Shown piece after piece: positions 63,740 through 64,000 of a stretch of 64,000 nucleotides of DNA; position 1 is the stretch's first letter; every line of letters starts with the position of its first letter. Origin of the DNA: Planktothrix tepida PCC 9214 (GTDB taxonomy: Bacteria > Cyanobacteriota > Cyanobacteriia > Cyanobacteriales > Microcoleaceae); NCBI RefSeq assembly GCF_900009145.1, contig NZ_LN889812.1:407068-471067 (forward strand). The letters are read 5' to 3'. Made by a program: the position numbers and the translations under genes. The notes below the pieces were generated by a model. The model worked only from the letters and a program-made list of their open reading frames with translations, ran no database searches and had not been told where the DNA came from.

Positions 63740-64000
63740 CTCTCTTGTCACCCCGTCAGCTTTTAGAGTTCGAGCTAATCTTCTTTCCTTTAATTCCCTT
63801 ACTGACCAAGGCGAATTGGCTAAAAAATGATGGAGTGATTGTGGCGACCTAATTCCTACTATTTTAGCAATTTCCGGTAAAGATTTTCTCGGAATTGGTG
63901 AGATGATTCCTAGATGTAAGTATTTAAAACATTCGTAACTTCTCACTTCTGGAAATAGGTCTTTATAACCTTGACAATATTCATCAATCACTGAAACTGT
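63659..64000 (-). pseudogene. IS701-type transposase fragment, cut by window edge
   Basis: The minus-strand frame is open to the window edge and reads CQGYKDLFPEVRSYECFKYL, then PRKSLPEIAKIVGI, QSLHHFLANSPWSVRELKER. This is the N-terminal part of IS701 transposases. After RRLARTLK the match stops (about 63770), the rest is unrelated and ends at 63659. It therefore lacks the DDE core and overlaps the end of the IS4 remnant. The true start lies beyond the window. Confidence 0.75.

Overview
The window is chromosomal DNA from a cyanobacterium, most likely a filamentous Oscillatoriales-type strain (Planktothrix/Oscillatoria-like, inferred). It carries cyanobacterial marker genes: the PSII subunit psb30/ycf12, ycf35 with its DUF2997 and ferredoxin neighbours, the sbtA-sbtB bicarbonate pair, an amt gene behind a perfect GTA-N8-TAC NtcA site, a ctaA-type copper ATPase and very large hybrid sensor kinases. 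The DNA is AT-rich, contains many GCGATCGC (HIP1) octamers and has heptanucleotide tandem repeats.

Layout. 1-2.1 kb: end of a methyltransferase gene, a membrane thiol/ferric-reductase-like fusion and a secreted protein. 2.2-4.5 kb: remnant of a response regulator, then sbtA-sbtB with a strong terminator. 4.7-10.2 kb: ABC exporter, secA and a manganese catalase that converges on secA. 10.4-21.6 kb: small membrane proteins, an 1,796-residue Ser/Thr kinase-ATPase-histidine kinase, a lipoprotein, a PRC-barrel protein and amt. 21.7-27.2 kb: DUF29, a HicB gene killed by a nonsense codon, ileS, Uma2, psb30 and DUF4346.

27.5-33.9 kb is the most striking part. nrdA sits behind NrdR-like boxes. It is followed by an nrdB gene split into three exons by a 2.4-kb group II intron carrying a maturase and by a 408-nt ORF-less group I intron. 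Both splice junctions restore a continuous class I RNR beta protein of 365 residues.

34-38.7 kb: a 2OG-Fe(II) oxygenase, a YiaA/B protein, then a possible conflict module. In that module an HTH/NB-ARC STAND ATPase is transcribed divergently from a membrane protein translationally coupled to an AHH-type nuclease. An orphan HicB follows. 38.8-43.6 kb: ferredoxin/ycf35/DUF2997 operon, ctaA, Coq4 and a 47-residue membrane peptide. 43.6-54.1 kb: a block of two-component genes ending in a 2,087-residue kinase with about ten near-identical HAMP units. 54.5-60.4 kb: secreted protein, FAD/NAD(P)-binding protein, CHAT protease-like protein, a TPR fragment and an unknown gene bracketed by direct repeats.

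60.5-64 kb is a graveyard of mobile DNA: a 356-bp deleted IS with target duplication, a 5'-truncated IS4-type transposase split by a second group II intron whose maturase is truncated, and part of an IS701-type transposase. The two group II introns are clearly related, so the nrdB intron may supply maturase to the other one.

No tRNA, rRNA or CRISPR array was recognised.
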